Of a stretch of DNA of 64,000 bases, positions 52,006-64,000 are shown in pieces. Source of the DNA: Ailanthus altissimus (taxonomy: Eukaryota; Streptophyta; Magnoliopsida; Sapindales; Simaroubaceae); the NCBI GenBank assembly GCA_946807835.1, contig OX327702.1:1488001-1552000 (forward strand), in the 5' to 3' direction. How positions within the stretch are numbered: the stretch's first letter is position 1; every line of letters starts with the position of its first letter. The notes beneath the pieces are model-generated. The model did not search any database. It was not told the origin of the DNA and saw nothing but the letters and a program-made list of their open reading frames with translations. Position numbers and translations under genes: made by a program.

Positions 52006-53813
52006 GGGACAAAATTAAGAAATAAATGTCAAATTTGTAATTGTCTTGGACTTAGCCTATTAAGACTGCTTCTCATAAGGGACATCATCTAGGTTGAAAC
52101 GGTAATGATGCAAGCAAAAGCCACCGAGGGAGGCAATATATTATTGATCTAATATAATATTTTAAATTAAGTTGTTCTAATCTTTGATATTTGAAAATTC
52201 AAAGTGATAACTTTATTAGACTAGCGGGCGACGTACTTGTTGGACTATGCTTGAATTATAGTGTCGAAATATAACTCTTATAACTATTTTGTTTTTGTTT
52301 TTTTTATTCCTAAAGTAATCAAATATCTTATACATAATATTAGATAAGAGAGTCATTATAATACAATCTGGTCATCTAAGCTCAAAGAGAGTAAAATTAT
52401 ATCGAAAAAATATTTCCACTTATAAATGTGGTGATTATAATAAAAAACTTTTGGTGGTTTAATCATTGAATTTTTCTTAAATTATCCATGAAATTGGCAA
52501 ATTTTAAAAATATTTAAATTGATTAACTCAAAACCCAGAACTTATAATAGCAAATTAAGGTTTGACCATTCAGCCAAGAGGTTGCCTAGCGATATATGTT
52601 ATCTAGAAAATATTAGAAAACTAAAGTAATAATTAACTTGATTGAGAATCAAAACGACAATGAAAATCATTATTAAAACTATAGTTCCTTATCCCTACAT
52701 TAATTGATATGGTCAATATGGCATTTCACTACAAGATAAGTGTCAATTACTTAATTAATTCAGTATTAGGCATGCAAAACTCAACGTTTTTCTATTGAGA
52801 ATGTGAAATGCTATTGTATATGAGTCCCATGTAAATTAATCATTAAGCAAAAGTCAATCATAGTATATATTACACACAAATTTTATTTTATTTTTTTTAA
52901 AAAGGGGAAAAATAATTATGGATATCATTCAATAATTGATTCATTTCAAAGGAAGTGAGTTATATACAGAGAATGCACACTTTGCAAATTTGCTTTGGTT
53001 GTACCTACTCACTTTAATATGATCGAAGGAGGAAGCTTCAAGCATCTTGCTCTTGTGATGAGATCAAGAATGGAAAGAAAATTTGTCGTTAACTAATTAT
53101 AATGTCTGCGATCGCAGAGCAAGTAACGAATTAATATTATTTTAAGGTTTATAAAGCAGTGATGGATACGTAACTCTGAACCAGTCTCTTGTCTCTTTCG
53201 TCGTTGATGCTTTTGCATCCCTTTCATGACTTTGAGAGTTATTTTTTGGTTTCTTTATGCCAAAAAACAACACGTGATATTAAGAGTTGGTTTAATCAAA
53301 CTTAGATAAACATTATGTAAAAAACCAGCTGGCTGCCTAATTCTTGTGTTGATGGGAAGAATATGACTAAAAGTAAAAGGATGTTGAGACTTGACATAAG
53401 CCTTCAATATGGGGTGTATTATGGGAAAAAGACAGCTTGTCCCTTAGTTTTTCTTTTTAATGTATTACCTTTACTTAATTTTTTGTGAATATATCAAAAT
53501 TGTTTGTTATTAGAAAAATTATATAAATTTTTTTAAAAATATTATTACAAATAGATGAAAATGTTTGAATTCATAAAAAATATATTATAAAAAAAAGACC
53601 GCTTAGTGCTAACTACCCTATTGATCTAGTCATCGGTGCTAACATTTTCAACATTTAGGCGTCGGATTTGAATTTGGCTGAAATCTTTTTAACATGTTGG
53701 AGAGGAGAAGAGTCCAGGGTAGAAGAGTCTCTCCTTAAATAAATTTAATTCCAACACTTCTAATTACTATAAATTATACCAAAATTCAATTAGTATTTGA
53801 TACTTTTAAAAAA

Positions 53814-53996
53814 TAGTAATATTAGGCATCCAAAAAAACAAAATTCAAATTATATCCTAAAAAGTGATATGTCAAACAACCATTGGGTATAATAAATGAT
53901 TTTACAATTAACACTATTTCACCGCCCAATAATTATTTGACACATCACTTTTTGAGATATAATTTAGAATATTTTTTTAGATAACTAACATTACTC
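53814..53996. mobile_element. MITE with 65-bp inverted arms and 7-bp target duplication
   Basis: The left arm 'tagtaatattaggcatcc…aaaaagtgatatgtcaaaca' (53,814 to about 53,879) is the inverted repeat of 53,931-53,996. 'taaaaaa' flanks it (53,807-53,813 and 53,997-54,003), possibly 8 bp with one mismatch as in hAT MITEs. The unit 1 counterpart (about 31,235) is uninterrupted, so the insertion is younger than the segmental duplication. Confidence 0.85.
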
Positions 53997-54829
53997 TAAA
54001 AAAACTACTTAGAAGTGTTATAAGTTTCATTAAGTTACAATAAGTATTTGTACATTTATATAAATAAAAAATGTTGACCACCATTGAGTTGTGTTGACTT
54101 ATAAGCATTTGTACATCTTTTAAAAAAACAAAAACAAAAACACAACCACTTATCTCTCTTATTTTCACATAATTATTACTCGTAGAATATATATTTTTAA
54201 AGAGCCGCGGTCAATTATTCCTTTACTATTTTAAGTATTACCTACTATTCCCTTACTATTTTAAGTATTACCTACTTATCCTCCTAATATTTTATAAATT
54301 TTATTAGTCAAACACCTGATTTTTAGACCATTTTATCCCTGAAGCATTTTTGCATTTATCTCTTATAAGACATTCAAAATTTTGATCCAAAACACACTTT
54401 AAAATTAGTTAAAATAAATAAATTTAGAGTAGTATATATTAAAAATTAGTATTTTAATTGAAAACTATAGGAAAATGATAAAAATTAGGTAAAATCCGAC
54501 AAATAATACCGAAGAAAAAGATCGAGAGTTGATCTCAGTGGTAGGGTTGCACCATGCTTCACAGCCCTAGAAGGGTGCGCAAGGAGGGATGCGTGGCCTC
54601 TCCTCACACTCTGCCTTGTGGTATAAGGAAGGCGCATGACCCTTCTTTACGCCCAAGGAAACTTTGGGCTTCGACTACTATTTTGGTTCTCGATTTCATT
54701 ATTAACAATGACAATTTCGTTCATTTATTATCTTTTTTTAATAATTAGATTAAATATTATTAATAGAAAAGAAATGACACCTAGTCGGGGGGGACATACA
54801 CCTTATCCCTCGAAAGAAGAATCTCTCAA

Positions 54830-56562
54830 CATATAAAATAATCATGATAACTTAAATAAAGCGATATGAGATGAACCCGTTAGCATCTTTGAATAACGGG
54901 TCTAAAATGTCATGTGGGGGGTTAGACCACCAAGTAAAGTTATTATAATGTACCTCTAAATTTGCTAACTTATCAGCCAAAGTATTATTTTCACGAAAAG
55001 TATGCTAATAAGAAAAAGAAATTTGGGAACAAAAGTGTTTGTAATTTATCCAACGAGTATAAAGTTACCAAGATGGTTGGAGAGAGTCGTTTGAAAGAAG
55101 ACATACAACTAACATTGAGTCACATTCAATGATAATATTATTCTAACCTCTATTCAAATCTTGCTCAATCCCATAAATCACCACTGTTGTCTCTGTGTAG
55201 TAGGTCGTGTACACACTAAGGGGACAATTGAAACCTCTAAAAAAGCTACCCCTCTTATCTCGATAAACAACCCCACAAGTTGCAAAACTAGGATATGCCT
55301 TGAACATCCCATCTATGTTGATTTTATTCAATCATGCTGCTGGTAGACTCCAACCTATAGTGTAAATGTGTGGAGCATGAGGCAATGAGTGAGATAAACT
55401 CAAATCCTTAAGAATTTTCTGATCATTACCAAGAGCAAAATTAGGGTAAAATTTAGCAAAATAACGGATGTGTGTAGAACAGTCAATCTAGATCCAAAAA
55501 ATAGAAGAGGAGATGTCTTGAAATCAAAATTTGTTCCCGCATTTCCAAATTGAATATAACAAATAATAAAATGTACAAATCCACAAATTGAAAGGCTAAG
55601 GACTGAATGACTTGCTTGTAATAGAGTACCATAAGTCTTTCAGTGACCCACCAAAGCAACATGAGTTCCAAACTTAGATGATAGCCAATTCAAACATCTT
55701 TTGGCAAAGGAATATCCCATAAAAATATGATATGCAAACTCAAGGAAATTGCATATATCATACAGTAAGTAGATAGAAACTAAACATATTCCTCTATTTT
55801 TTAAGTTATCATCTGTAGAAATTCTATTTTGAAGTAAACTCCAAATGAAAGTACTAAGTTTAGAGGGAGTGGAATTCTTCTAAACTTATCCATACTAATT
55901 GATGGTAGGATGTTTTACCCGTATAGAATTATAATTATCCTTCAAGGTAAGGTTACCATCCATTGAGTTCTTTTAAATCATTCTGTCCGATCTCTGAACC
56001 TTTGGTAGAACAATATTTTGAAGATTTTGATTCAAACATAAGAATAACCTAAAAGGAGAATCTGAGACATTCCAAGTACCATTCAAGATAATGTCATGAA
56101 CCTTGGAAAGTAACTTCAGACCTAAAGTTGTTGTTTAGGAGATGGGATAAATATCCAGCCAGTGTTCAAACCACAAGTGAACCGTAGAACCATCACCAAT
56201 TAGCCACTTACTTCCACTATGAAAGGTACTTAGCACCCATCAAAAACTTGACCAAAGAGAAGAATTTAAGTACCTTGTTTTCCCTCTATAAAATTTATAC
56301 TGCACTCTAATAAATGAGGAACAAATTGTGTCTTTTGTATGAATTATCCAAATAGATTTTAGAAGACAAGCTTTATTAAGAATACTAAGAAGTCTAAGAC
56401 CAAGACCTCCCTCAGTCTTTGGGGTGCATATTTAGTTCCAAGAGAACCAAGCCATCTTAGGAGTCTGAGAATCACCAGAGAGTATAAAATTGTGAGCCCA
56501 TGTGTGGAAATTTTTAATAAGAGAACAAGGCGATAAGCGTAAATTATATCTATTATTTTCAC
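54830..56562 (-). pseudogene. L1-type LINE 3' half (RT tail, zf-RVT, RNase H)
   Basis: On the minus strand, 56,470-56,340 reads 'WNQICTPKTEGGLGLRLLSI' and 'LNKACLLKSIW', the conserved end of plant L1 RT. 56,250-56,160 gives a 'GSKWLIGDGSTVHLWFEHW'-type block. 55,680-55,480 is the diverged linker/zf-RVT region. 55,335-54,880 is an RNase H domain with 'INIDGMFKAYPSFATCGVVY', 'YYTETTVVIYGIE', 'IIIECDSML' and 'TFRENNTLADKLANL', so all four acidic positions (D, E, D, D) are visible. Stops interrupt the frame. The 5' part with endonuclease is absent. Confidence 0.85.
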
Positions 56563-56745
56563 TCTAATAACTTGATTAATTGCTCATTTTAATAAGAATA
56601 TTAAGCTATTTATATGTTTTATTATTATTTTATAGGTATAAAGTCAATGAAGCAAATGGGGATGAAATCTAAAGAAAATAATATAAAACATCAAATGGCT
56701 ACAATAACCCCCATTACAGTGAATAGTTTTGTGATTTTGTGTATG

Positions 56746-57864
56746 ATGTGTATAGATACGTATAATTTTAAAAATTAAATACACAGCGGAAGTATTCATA
56801 CATGTTATATACTATATAACATGCCCAAGCATATATTTTCATATATGATCATTCAAGCACATATATATATATATCTTATATATATATATATATATATTTA
56901 CATGCATGATATAAAATGAATTGTAACTAAATGACCTACCCGATTTTGAAGGTAGCTTTACAATTCTTGAACAACTCCAAGCTTCAATTTATTGAGCTCA
57001 CATTGAAGTATTTCGTTGCACAATTCTAGTTCACAACTGAAACGGGTGGGATTGTGAAGCTAGAATGGCAGCCACGAATTTCCAGCAATGGATGTTTTAA
57101 CACTTAAAACAATTTAGTCCTTATGAATTATTTCTTACAAAAGATGAGAAGAATTAAGTGTTTTTACTATTGTTCCTTACAACTCTTTGTTATGAACAAT
57201 TGTTAGCCTTAGCCAACTCTTTCAACCATTTGAAAACACTTAGGAAATGCTCTCAATTCTCTCTTCTCTCCCCTTAGCCGAATCTTACATTCTCTTACAC
57301 AAATTGAACTCTTTTAATTTTGGTTTAGTGTAAAAATGATTACTTCTCTTAGTGTTCCACCACCACTTAGCTATGTTTGCCATTACAAATAATAATCAAA
57401 CATATAAATTCACCCAACAAATTGATTTATCCGTATGAATCAATTGTTAGGGAGTTAATGGCAATTAAACAATGTTAAGTGGTAACACCACTTCACAAGT
57501 GCACCATTTAACAATTTCTAAGTGGGCAACAATGCTTATTATTAATAACAAGTGCTTACTCCATTACAAAATGATGTTTGCCACTTATTCCAATTAATAA
57601 TGATAATTTCATTAATAAATAGATTATTAATAATTCAAAACTATTTTGAATAATTACATTTATCTTATATGTATTTACCAAGTAAGGTAAATATATGGTA
57701 AATCATTTATAGAGCAAGATTGTGCCACTTGTCAATTTATTATTGGTTAACAACTCTTGTAAATCAATAATATATTTTACATTCAAGTATTGACAAGTGT
57801 ATAATATAAGAAATCTTGAAACATATTTTCACTTCACTGGAATTTGTTGGATTAATTATTCAAT
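56746..57864 (-). repeat. LTR family A, copy f, 3' half
   Basis: Matches 4,260-5,060, both in minus orientation. On the minus strand it ends in a 'ccgctgtgtatttaatttt' stretch like an LTR 3' end. It contains a (TA)n tract at 56,858-56,898. Its other half continues beyond the CACTA element at 63,720. Confidence 0.6.
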
Positions 57865-58981
57865 CACTATTACAAAAATGGGTTTCAACGACACTATGCT
57901 ACTGACATTTTTTTAAATAGTATCAGTGAATTGTTGATACCATGGTATCAGAATCATAAAGTGTTAGTAAATTTTTGATAGCATGGTATCAGAAACATAA
58001 AGTGTCAGTGAAGTAGTGATATTATAGTATCAGGAACAAAAAAGTACATAGTTTAATTTAACTAAAAAATAATATTTTATTATCTTTTATTTAAAAGTTA
58101 ATTATTGAAAGTAACTTAAATTTATAAAATTTAATATTTTAAAAAATTAATTAATATTAATTTTTAAAAATAAAAATAAATTTCTCCAAAAAAAAAAGCA
58201 ATCGATTAGTATTTTCTCCCCCCAAAATGTTGTCGTTTTGAGGGAGATATATATGTATAATATATATATATATATAAACTCATGGATTATTTTTTTCGTC
58301 TTTCAATCTCTTCTAATCACACTTTTTAGGGTCCACTCTTCTTCTTCTTTCGCCATTGGCTTACTAAGTAATGGGATAAGTGAAGATATTTTGATGGTGA
58401 AAAGAAAATAGCATCCTCTTCTTATTTCTAGTTTTTTTATCGATTAATTTCTAGTGAGGCTTTTTCTCTTGGCAGTCGTGAATAATAGTACAGTCATCAA
58501 TTCGACAGGAATCGGCGACGGCAGATGTGGAGTCTACACTGTGAACCTTAGCTTTCAATCGAACCGACCTTGGCAACAGTACATGTAAAGGAATTTGGTC
58601 AAGAACCACCATCAATTCCACATACCCAATAGTGTGTTAGGGTTAATGTTTTTTTTTTAGATTTAATTTGAGTTATCTTTTCTTCTTCTCTTTTGTTTAA
58701 TTTTTCAATTCTGGTCTTTTGATTTCAAGTTGGTGTATTGAAGGTTTTCTTGGCTTATTACTACTGTTGTTATTTTTATCGTGATGAATTGACGAGATTT
58801 TTGTTTAGTCTTTTAGCAGCATATTAGGTATGTGTTGGATTTTTAGTGTGCATAATTTATGTTTGAGAGAATGCCTCAGTGAGATCAATCGCTAAATATA
58901 CCATAACTTTTAAATGCTACACAGGCTCAAGATAGAACAGGTTCTTGTGGGCAAAAAGTTAGAAGTTGAGAGAAGCAATAT

Positions 58982-59570
58982 ATGGATTCAGAAATTAAGA
59001 ATCTTGAAGAGAAACTCAAATCTCTATTAAGGCAGCTTCAAGCAGAGTATGACATTTTTGAAAGACTTGTTTGCAAGAACAAGAACTAGCACTGGGGATC
59101 TTCTTATTTTCAATACTTACTCAAGGTTAGTTCTCATTTATTGCCAAGTTGTAATAAGTTTTATGGGTTCAGTTAAACTTCTAAGAAAAATTCAGAAGCT
59201 GAGACTTCTTTTCATAAGCTTAATTTGCTGTTTAGCGGCTTGGAAAGCTTGAGGAAAACAAACATGAATGAGAGAAAAAATATGTAATTTATATCTGTAG
59301 TTTTTAGTGGTGGGTTTTATTGAGTTAGTTTATAGTGAATCGTTAAAAATTAAAAAATAATTTTCTAATCAACCAAAGAATGTAAGTATTATATATGTAT
59401 TTGTAGTCCTTCGCTAGGATTGTGTTGCTTATAGCAGTTTAGATGTTAGATGAGGAGGGATTTAAGACTTTTGCAGTTAGCTAAATTGGAGGAGTTATTA
59501 GGTTCTTGCTTTCAGATGATAATAGGAAAGAAACCTAAGCAGAAAGTGATCTTTTAGAAAGTTAACATTT
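58982..59570 (+). pseudogene. Captured fragment resembling the plant NEPRO-domain (nucleolus and neural progenitor protein-like) gene
   Basis: Exon A (58,982-59,125) encodes 'MDSEIKNLEEKLKSLLRQLQ', 'AEYDIFERLVCKNKN', a stop, and 'HWGSSYFQYLLK', ending at AAG|gttagt. Exon B (about 59,453-59,570) encodes 'RRDLRLLQLAKLEELLGSCF' and 'QMIIGKKPKQKVIF' followed by a stop. Together they look like the N-terminus of the plant NEPRO-like protein family, in which '…YKNKNQHRRSSYFQYLLKVR' and 'RDLRLLQ…GKKPKQKV' are characteristic (family recalled, not searched). Exon-intron structure is kept, so this was captured as genomic DNA. The in-frame stops and missing remainder make it non-functional as a protein. 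The identity should be verified by a protein search. Confidence 0.6.
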
Positions 59571-59653
59571 CTCTAAAAGATAAGTATTTGATTTTCAATA
59601 CATTAAACAATCCCTGTTATTAATATTTACAATATATTTGAATCTGAAACTAG

Positions 59654-60093
59654 ATTTCTAATAATAGAATGAAAAATGGATAACCCAGTTATGAGTGTTT
59701 TACTATATGTATTTGGGTTTAGAGGACTACGACAACAAATCAGTTCAAAGTTGTTGTTTCTTTAGTGTCTTTGTTGTATTGCTTAATCCCACTACCAGTG
59801 GCTACTGGGAGAAAAGGAAAGAATTGGGACATGATGCCATATACGTGGACATTTGACTAAAGTTCACAAATAAATTTCTAATAATAGAATGAAAAATGGA
59901 TAACCCAGTTATGAGTGTTTTACTATATGTATTTGGGTTTAGAGGACCACGACAACAAATCAGTTCAAAGTTGTTGTTTCTTTAGTGTCTTTGTTGTATT
60001 GCTTAATCCCACTACCAGTGGCTACTGGGAGAAAAGGAAAGAATTGGGACATGATGCCATATATATGGACATTTGACTAAAGTTCACCAATAA
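59654..60093. repeat. 220-bp tandem doublet inside the CACTA element
   Basis: The segment beginning 'atttctaataatagaatg' at 59,654 is repeated at 59,874, nearly identical over 220 bp. Confidence 0.95.
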
Positions 60094-60147
60094 ATTAATA
60101 TCATAACCTACTTTGTTGAAAAATTAAATCTTCTATCTGCTATAGCA

Positions 60148-60507
60148 ATATGTGGTATATTTCTGGAAGTATATAAGGAGTTCAGAGTTCAAGTGTAAGG
60201 GAATTCATAGATGTTATCACATTTTTGGTAAATGCATAAATATATGTTTAAAGATATGTCTCATGAATTTATTAATCTATTCCTAGACTATGTTCTGTGA
60301 ATTGGTTTGATGGAAGATGAGGCAAAGATATGTGGTATATTTCTGGAAGTATATAAGGAGTTTAGAGTTCAAGTGTAAGGGAATTCATAGATGTTATCAC
60401 ATTTTTGGTAAACACATAAATATATGTTTAAAGATATGTCCCATGAATTTATTAATCTATTCCTAGACTATGTTCTGTGAATTGGTTTGATGGAAGATGA
60501 GGCAAAG
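60148..60507. repeat. 180-bp tandem doublet inside the CACTA element
   Basis: The segment around 'tgtggtatatttctggaagt' (60,151) is repeated at 60,331 with only a few differences; both copies end 'gaagatgaggcaaag'-like. Confidence 0.95.
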
Positions 60508-61239
60508 TTGACAGGTAAATATTAAATATAATGTGATATGAAACAAGAAAAATTCTTATGTTGTGTTTGTTTGTTCCGATTATGAAATGTGAATTTAGTA
60601 ATCATAACCTTCATATTGACTTCTTAATAAACTCTAAATCAGTTTATTAATTTATAAACATTCACTTAAAGCTTGGATTTTGATTGAGAAATTCATTATG
60701 CCATGAAACTGAAATGCTGATTCAATTTCTAACTCTTACTTATTTTTTTAGTTATAAGTTTTATGATTTGACCATGTCAAGAAGAAGCACAAGTTGAGAC
60801 ATCAACTTGTTTTGGCTGGATTTAAAAACCGAAAGTATCTTTAGAAGTTGGGTTAATGTGATGATGTAAGCCAAATTTTAGTAACAACCAAAAGTTTACC
60901 TGAAGGTTGAAAGGAATAATTACTGTATGTAGTATTTAGTTCATTGCATGATTTGCCCCACAAGCAATTATCAATTGTTTCATAATATTTATAACATCAT
61001 ATAAATTAATTATAATTAGAATTCTAAGGATTAGGGTGTTGCAGTAAATCCCCACAGCCATGGGTTTAGGACAACATAAGCCGATCTTTGAGGCAACATG
61101 CTCGTACAATAGATGCTAAGTCTCATATTTTTTTTTTAACTCTTATGGTTTATTAACACGCCCGATCCTTGGGTGATACTAACTTTTATCTTTAAATTTT
61201 CATCAAAATGGTTTATGGCTAGCACTTTCACGATTAAAC

Positions 61240-62060
61240 ATGGTAGTTTCTGAAGAATCACTTTTTGTGGTAGAAGTAGATTAGTTGTGCTCTTTTCCAC
61301 TAAACTCAAAAAATGGAAATGAACCAGTATATGTATTTTGTAAAATAAGATTTCGGAAAAAAATGATGAAAGTTATTATGTGTTTTTGATTTAACTCAAG
61401 AAAGTTCATTGAGCTACACAATAATCTGTATGAGGTTATTCAGTTAATGAATCTAGTCTTATCAACAATTACTAGAAAATCTTCTTCATATAATTTTATT
61501 GTTCTTTGGCTCATGTAATTTTATTGTTTTAATTTCAATTGTATGGATTTGGTGGAAATTTTGGTTGATAAATTAAGTTTTGATTCATGAAATTATTTTT
61601 GCACTCCACATGTTTGATGAAAACACTGAAAGAATTATTGAGTTGTAAAAAACACATGTTTGACGAAGAATCACTTTTTGTGGTAGAAGTAGACCAGTTG
61701 TGTTCTTTTTCACTAAAATCAGAAAATGGAAATAAACTAGTATATTTATTTTATAAAATTTTGAGAAAAAAATTGATGAGAGTTTTTATGTGTTTTTAGT
61801 TTAACTCAAGAGAGTTCATTGAGCTAAACAATAATATGCATGAGGCTATTCATTTAATGTATCTAGTACTATCAACAATTACTAGAAAATCTTCTTCATA
61901 CAATTTGATTGTTCTTTGGCTCATGTAATTTTGCTGTTTTATTTTTAATGTATGGACTTGGTGGAAATTTTGGTTGATAAATTAAGTTTTGATTCATGAA
62001 AATGTTTCTGCACACCACATGTTTGATGAAAACATTGAGAGAATTATTGAGTTGTGGTAA
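61240..62060. repeat. 413-bp tandem doublet inside the CACTA element
   Basis: 'gaagaatcactttttgtgg' at 61,252 recurs at 61,665, and the similarity continues to 'gaattattgagttg' (61,633 and 62,043). The copies are more diverged than in the two other doublets, so this duplication is older. Confidence 0.9.
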
Positions 62061-63719
62061 ACATGTTGCTAGTTTATGGTTGATGGGTGGCTGGTATGTG
62101 AATGAGTACAGAAATAAAAGGAAATAGCTACTTTGTCCAATGTAGTGCAACTCAATGAAGGCTAATTTTTTTTAAAGATTTGGGGTTTAATATATAGGGA
62201 CAGTTAAACTCAATTGCACCAAGCCATGATGGATACTATAGTGCAAAGCAAGGCATGCATGGGGTTGGTATATTATCTCTCTTGGTGTTGTTGGTGATTA
62301 TATGTATCATTGATTTAAAATTGTGATATTTTACCTACTGGAGTTTGATTCTTGTAGGGACAAATGAATTTCTTCCAAACACTTGCTAGTTTTGCCTATA
62401 GTATTCAGGTGAGTTTGGTAGATAAGATACTCAGAAGTTAGTAGAATCTTATGATTTATACTCATAATTTATAAATTTAAAAATTTTTAAGTCTTGTACT
62501 TACATTGATAGGTTCACACTACTTTTGACATTCTTGTAGTATTTTTAGTATAACATTTTGTAGGGTATTCTAAATTTACTTTTGTAAAATTATACTAAAA
62601 CTAGACATATAGAGCTTTCAAACCATATAAGATTATAGGCTCAATTCTTTTAGATCAGTATAAAATAATTCCGAAATGTGACCTAATGTTATAAGCTAGA
62701 AAATAATTGTTTTGCATAGGAAATGTTCTCATTTAATAGATATGTACATAATAGTTCTTCTAGAGTCACTCACTCTCTCTAATAATAATTACTTTAAAGG
62801 TTCTCATTTTGTAATTATTGATTCTTTTTAATTGTCTCATTAGTTTCTTTGCAATAGATTTTTTTTTTTTTACCTAAATCAATGAATGTCATATGCAGCA
62901 GGTTACTTTCAGAGAAGATTATGCTATACCTAGTATAGGTCAGGAATTTGGTTTGGTCATCCTTGGTGATAAAAATGTGGCAATGCTAATTATTTCTGAA
63001 GTGTTAGGGATCTATTTACTCGCAAGACTATGTTCGAAGAAAATTGTGAAATGCTTACTACATTGCTTGATAATGTTTATGGGAATTGGCTAGATAAAGT
63101 TTTTTCCACCAAAGGTGCTTTGTTATTTTGTGGGTTTTGCCGAAAAACATACTTCATGATGTACATATGTCATTTCTTTGTTTTTTATTATAGAACTATC
63201 TTAGTCTTTTAAGATTTAATTTGAGATACTTTGTATAATTTATAAAACTTAGTTTGGATGTTTGTAGTTTTATTTATAAATTAATTAATTAATATTTATT
63301 TAAACGTGCTATTTATATATGGAATTGTAGTTTATAAATAAATTCAAATTCTAATCCAATAATTCAAATTTGAAATTATAACAAAAAAATAAATTAAATA
63401 CAAAATATTTGATCCTAAAGTGTCAGTGATTTTCTAATATCATAGTATCAATGATTTACTAATACAACAGTATCAGTAATTCACTGATACCATGGTATTA
63501 GTAATTCATTGATACCATGGTATCTAATACCATGGTATCAGAGAATCACTGCTACCACAGTGACAAAGATTTACTAATACCACAGTATCAATAATTCATT
63601 GATACCATATATGGTATCAGTAAATTTCTGGCTCGAGTAATACTGACATTATAAATGGTGTTAGTGAAACCCTTCACTGATGCTAACTTAGTGTCAATGA
63701 AAGCCATTTTTTTAGTAGT

Positions 63720-64000
63720 AATTCGCTGCCCCAATGCACAACGAGTACACTTTATATTGTGAGACTCTCTAGGTCCATGCCCGATTTGTCATATGAAACT
63801 ATTTCATACGTCCGTGAATAATATCCTACACACATGTTACAGATATTACAAAATGGCATATTAGACAATACAAGTTGAGGTTACAACATATTCATATAAT
63901 CCTTCCATCATAGATATCCTAGAAGAGCAGAGATATAGATCAACACCATCAAGTCTCCACATGTTCAACCATAAATTTATATCTAGATTTGTATCTCAAT
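63720..64000 (-). repeat. LTR family A, copy f, first half (runs off the window)
   Basis: Resumes the family sequence after the CACTA element: 'gcacaacgagtacacttt', 'agagcagagatatagatca' and 'catcaagtctccacatgtt' all match 5,190-5,430 and 36,540-36,760. The rest lies beyond the window end. Confidence 0.65.

Larger units (their letters stand above)
57865..63719. mobile_element. CACTA (En/Spm-type) transposon carrying a host gene fragment
   Basis: The left end is 'CACTATTACAAAAATGG'. The right end, inverted, reads 'ACTACTAAAAAAATGG', one terminal base having been lost. The 3-bp target duplication is 'aat' (57,862-57,864 and 63,720-63,722), and family A sequence continues across the element. 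Subterminal zones (57,900-58,040 and 63,410-63,660) are packed with 'gataccatggtatcag' palindromes and 'agtgtcagtgaa' repeats, like the transposase-binding repeats of En/Spm. The 5.85-kb interior has no recognisable TNPD/TNPA transposase. It contains a gene fragment, three tandem doublets and an unrecognised exon-like frame at 62,893-63,093, so it is non-autonomous. Confidence 0.9.

Noticed and set aside
54510..54700. GC-richer island with short frames, also present at 32,680-32,800
   Set aside because: The two copies are diverged with frame-breaking indels; no protein family recognised.
62893..63212. Exon-like frame preceded by an acceptor-like 'tatgcag' inside the CACTA element
   Set aside because: No recognisable homology; mentioned only as a possible captured exon or transposase remnant.

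Overview
The window is AT-rich nuclear DNA from a flowering plant, almost certainly a eudicot. The evidence is spliced plant genes (a SUO-type BAH/TFIIS-N protein and class III peroxidases) in a dense background of plant transposon families (copia, Athila/Tat-like gypsy, L1-type LINEs with an RNase H domain, a TRIM, CACTA, a MULE-like element, MITEs, a tRNA-type SINE). I cannot name the species; the proteins look rosid-like, which is inference.

Layout: 1-7,650 is nested LTR debris made of a recurrent family here called A and a decayed gypsy element whose LTR is family B. 8,040-9,845 (- strand) is an aspartate aminotransferase pseudogene cut at its 5' side by a decayed but structurally whole copia element (9,846-16,452). 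16,453-18,700 is AT-rich and carries a SINE with a perfect 17-bp target duplication. 19,077-25,061 (+) is an apparently intact three-exon SUO-like gene, the best-supported gene here. 27,445-28,850 and 50,453-51,940 (both -) are two apparently intact three-exon peroxidase genes, about 96% identical in protein. They lie in two direct copies of a 7-9 kb segment (about 25.75-32.85 kb and 45.94-54.74 kb), which also repeats sequence from downstream of SUO. About 13 kb separates the copies, mostly a degenerate 184-bp satellite-like array (34.8-45.3 kb) invaded by LTRs and a MULE-like element. 54.8-56.6 kb is a LINE fragment (-). From 56.7 kb to the end lies another family A LTR, split by a 5.85-kb CACTA element that carries a fragment resembling the plant NEPRO-domain gene.

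Function: only three genes look intact. SUO is a predicted nuclear/P-body protein linked in Arabidopsis to miRNA-guided translational repression. The two peroxidases are predicted secreted haem enzymes acting on cell-wall phenolics and H2O2. Nothing suggests these genes work together; the peroxidases are a local tandem pair. No CRISPR, operon, tRNA or rRNA gene was found. The most unusual structures are the satellite-like array between the peroxidase copies and the gene-carrying CACTA element.
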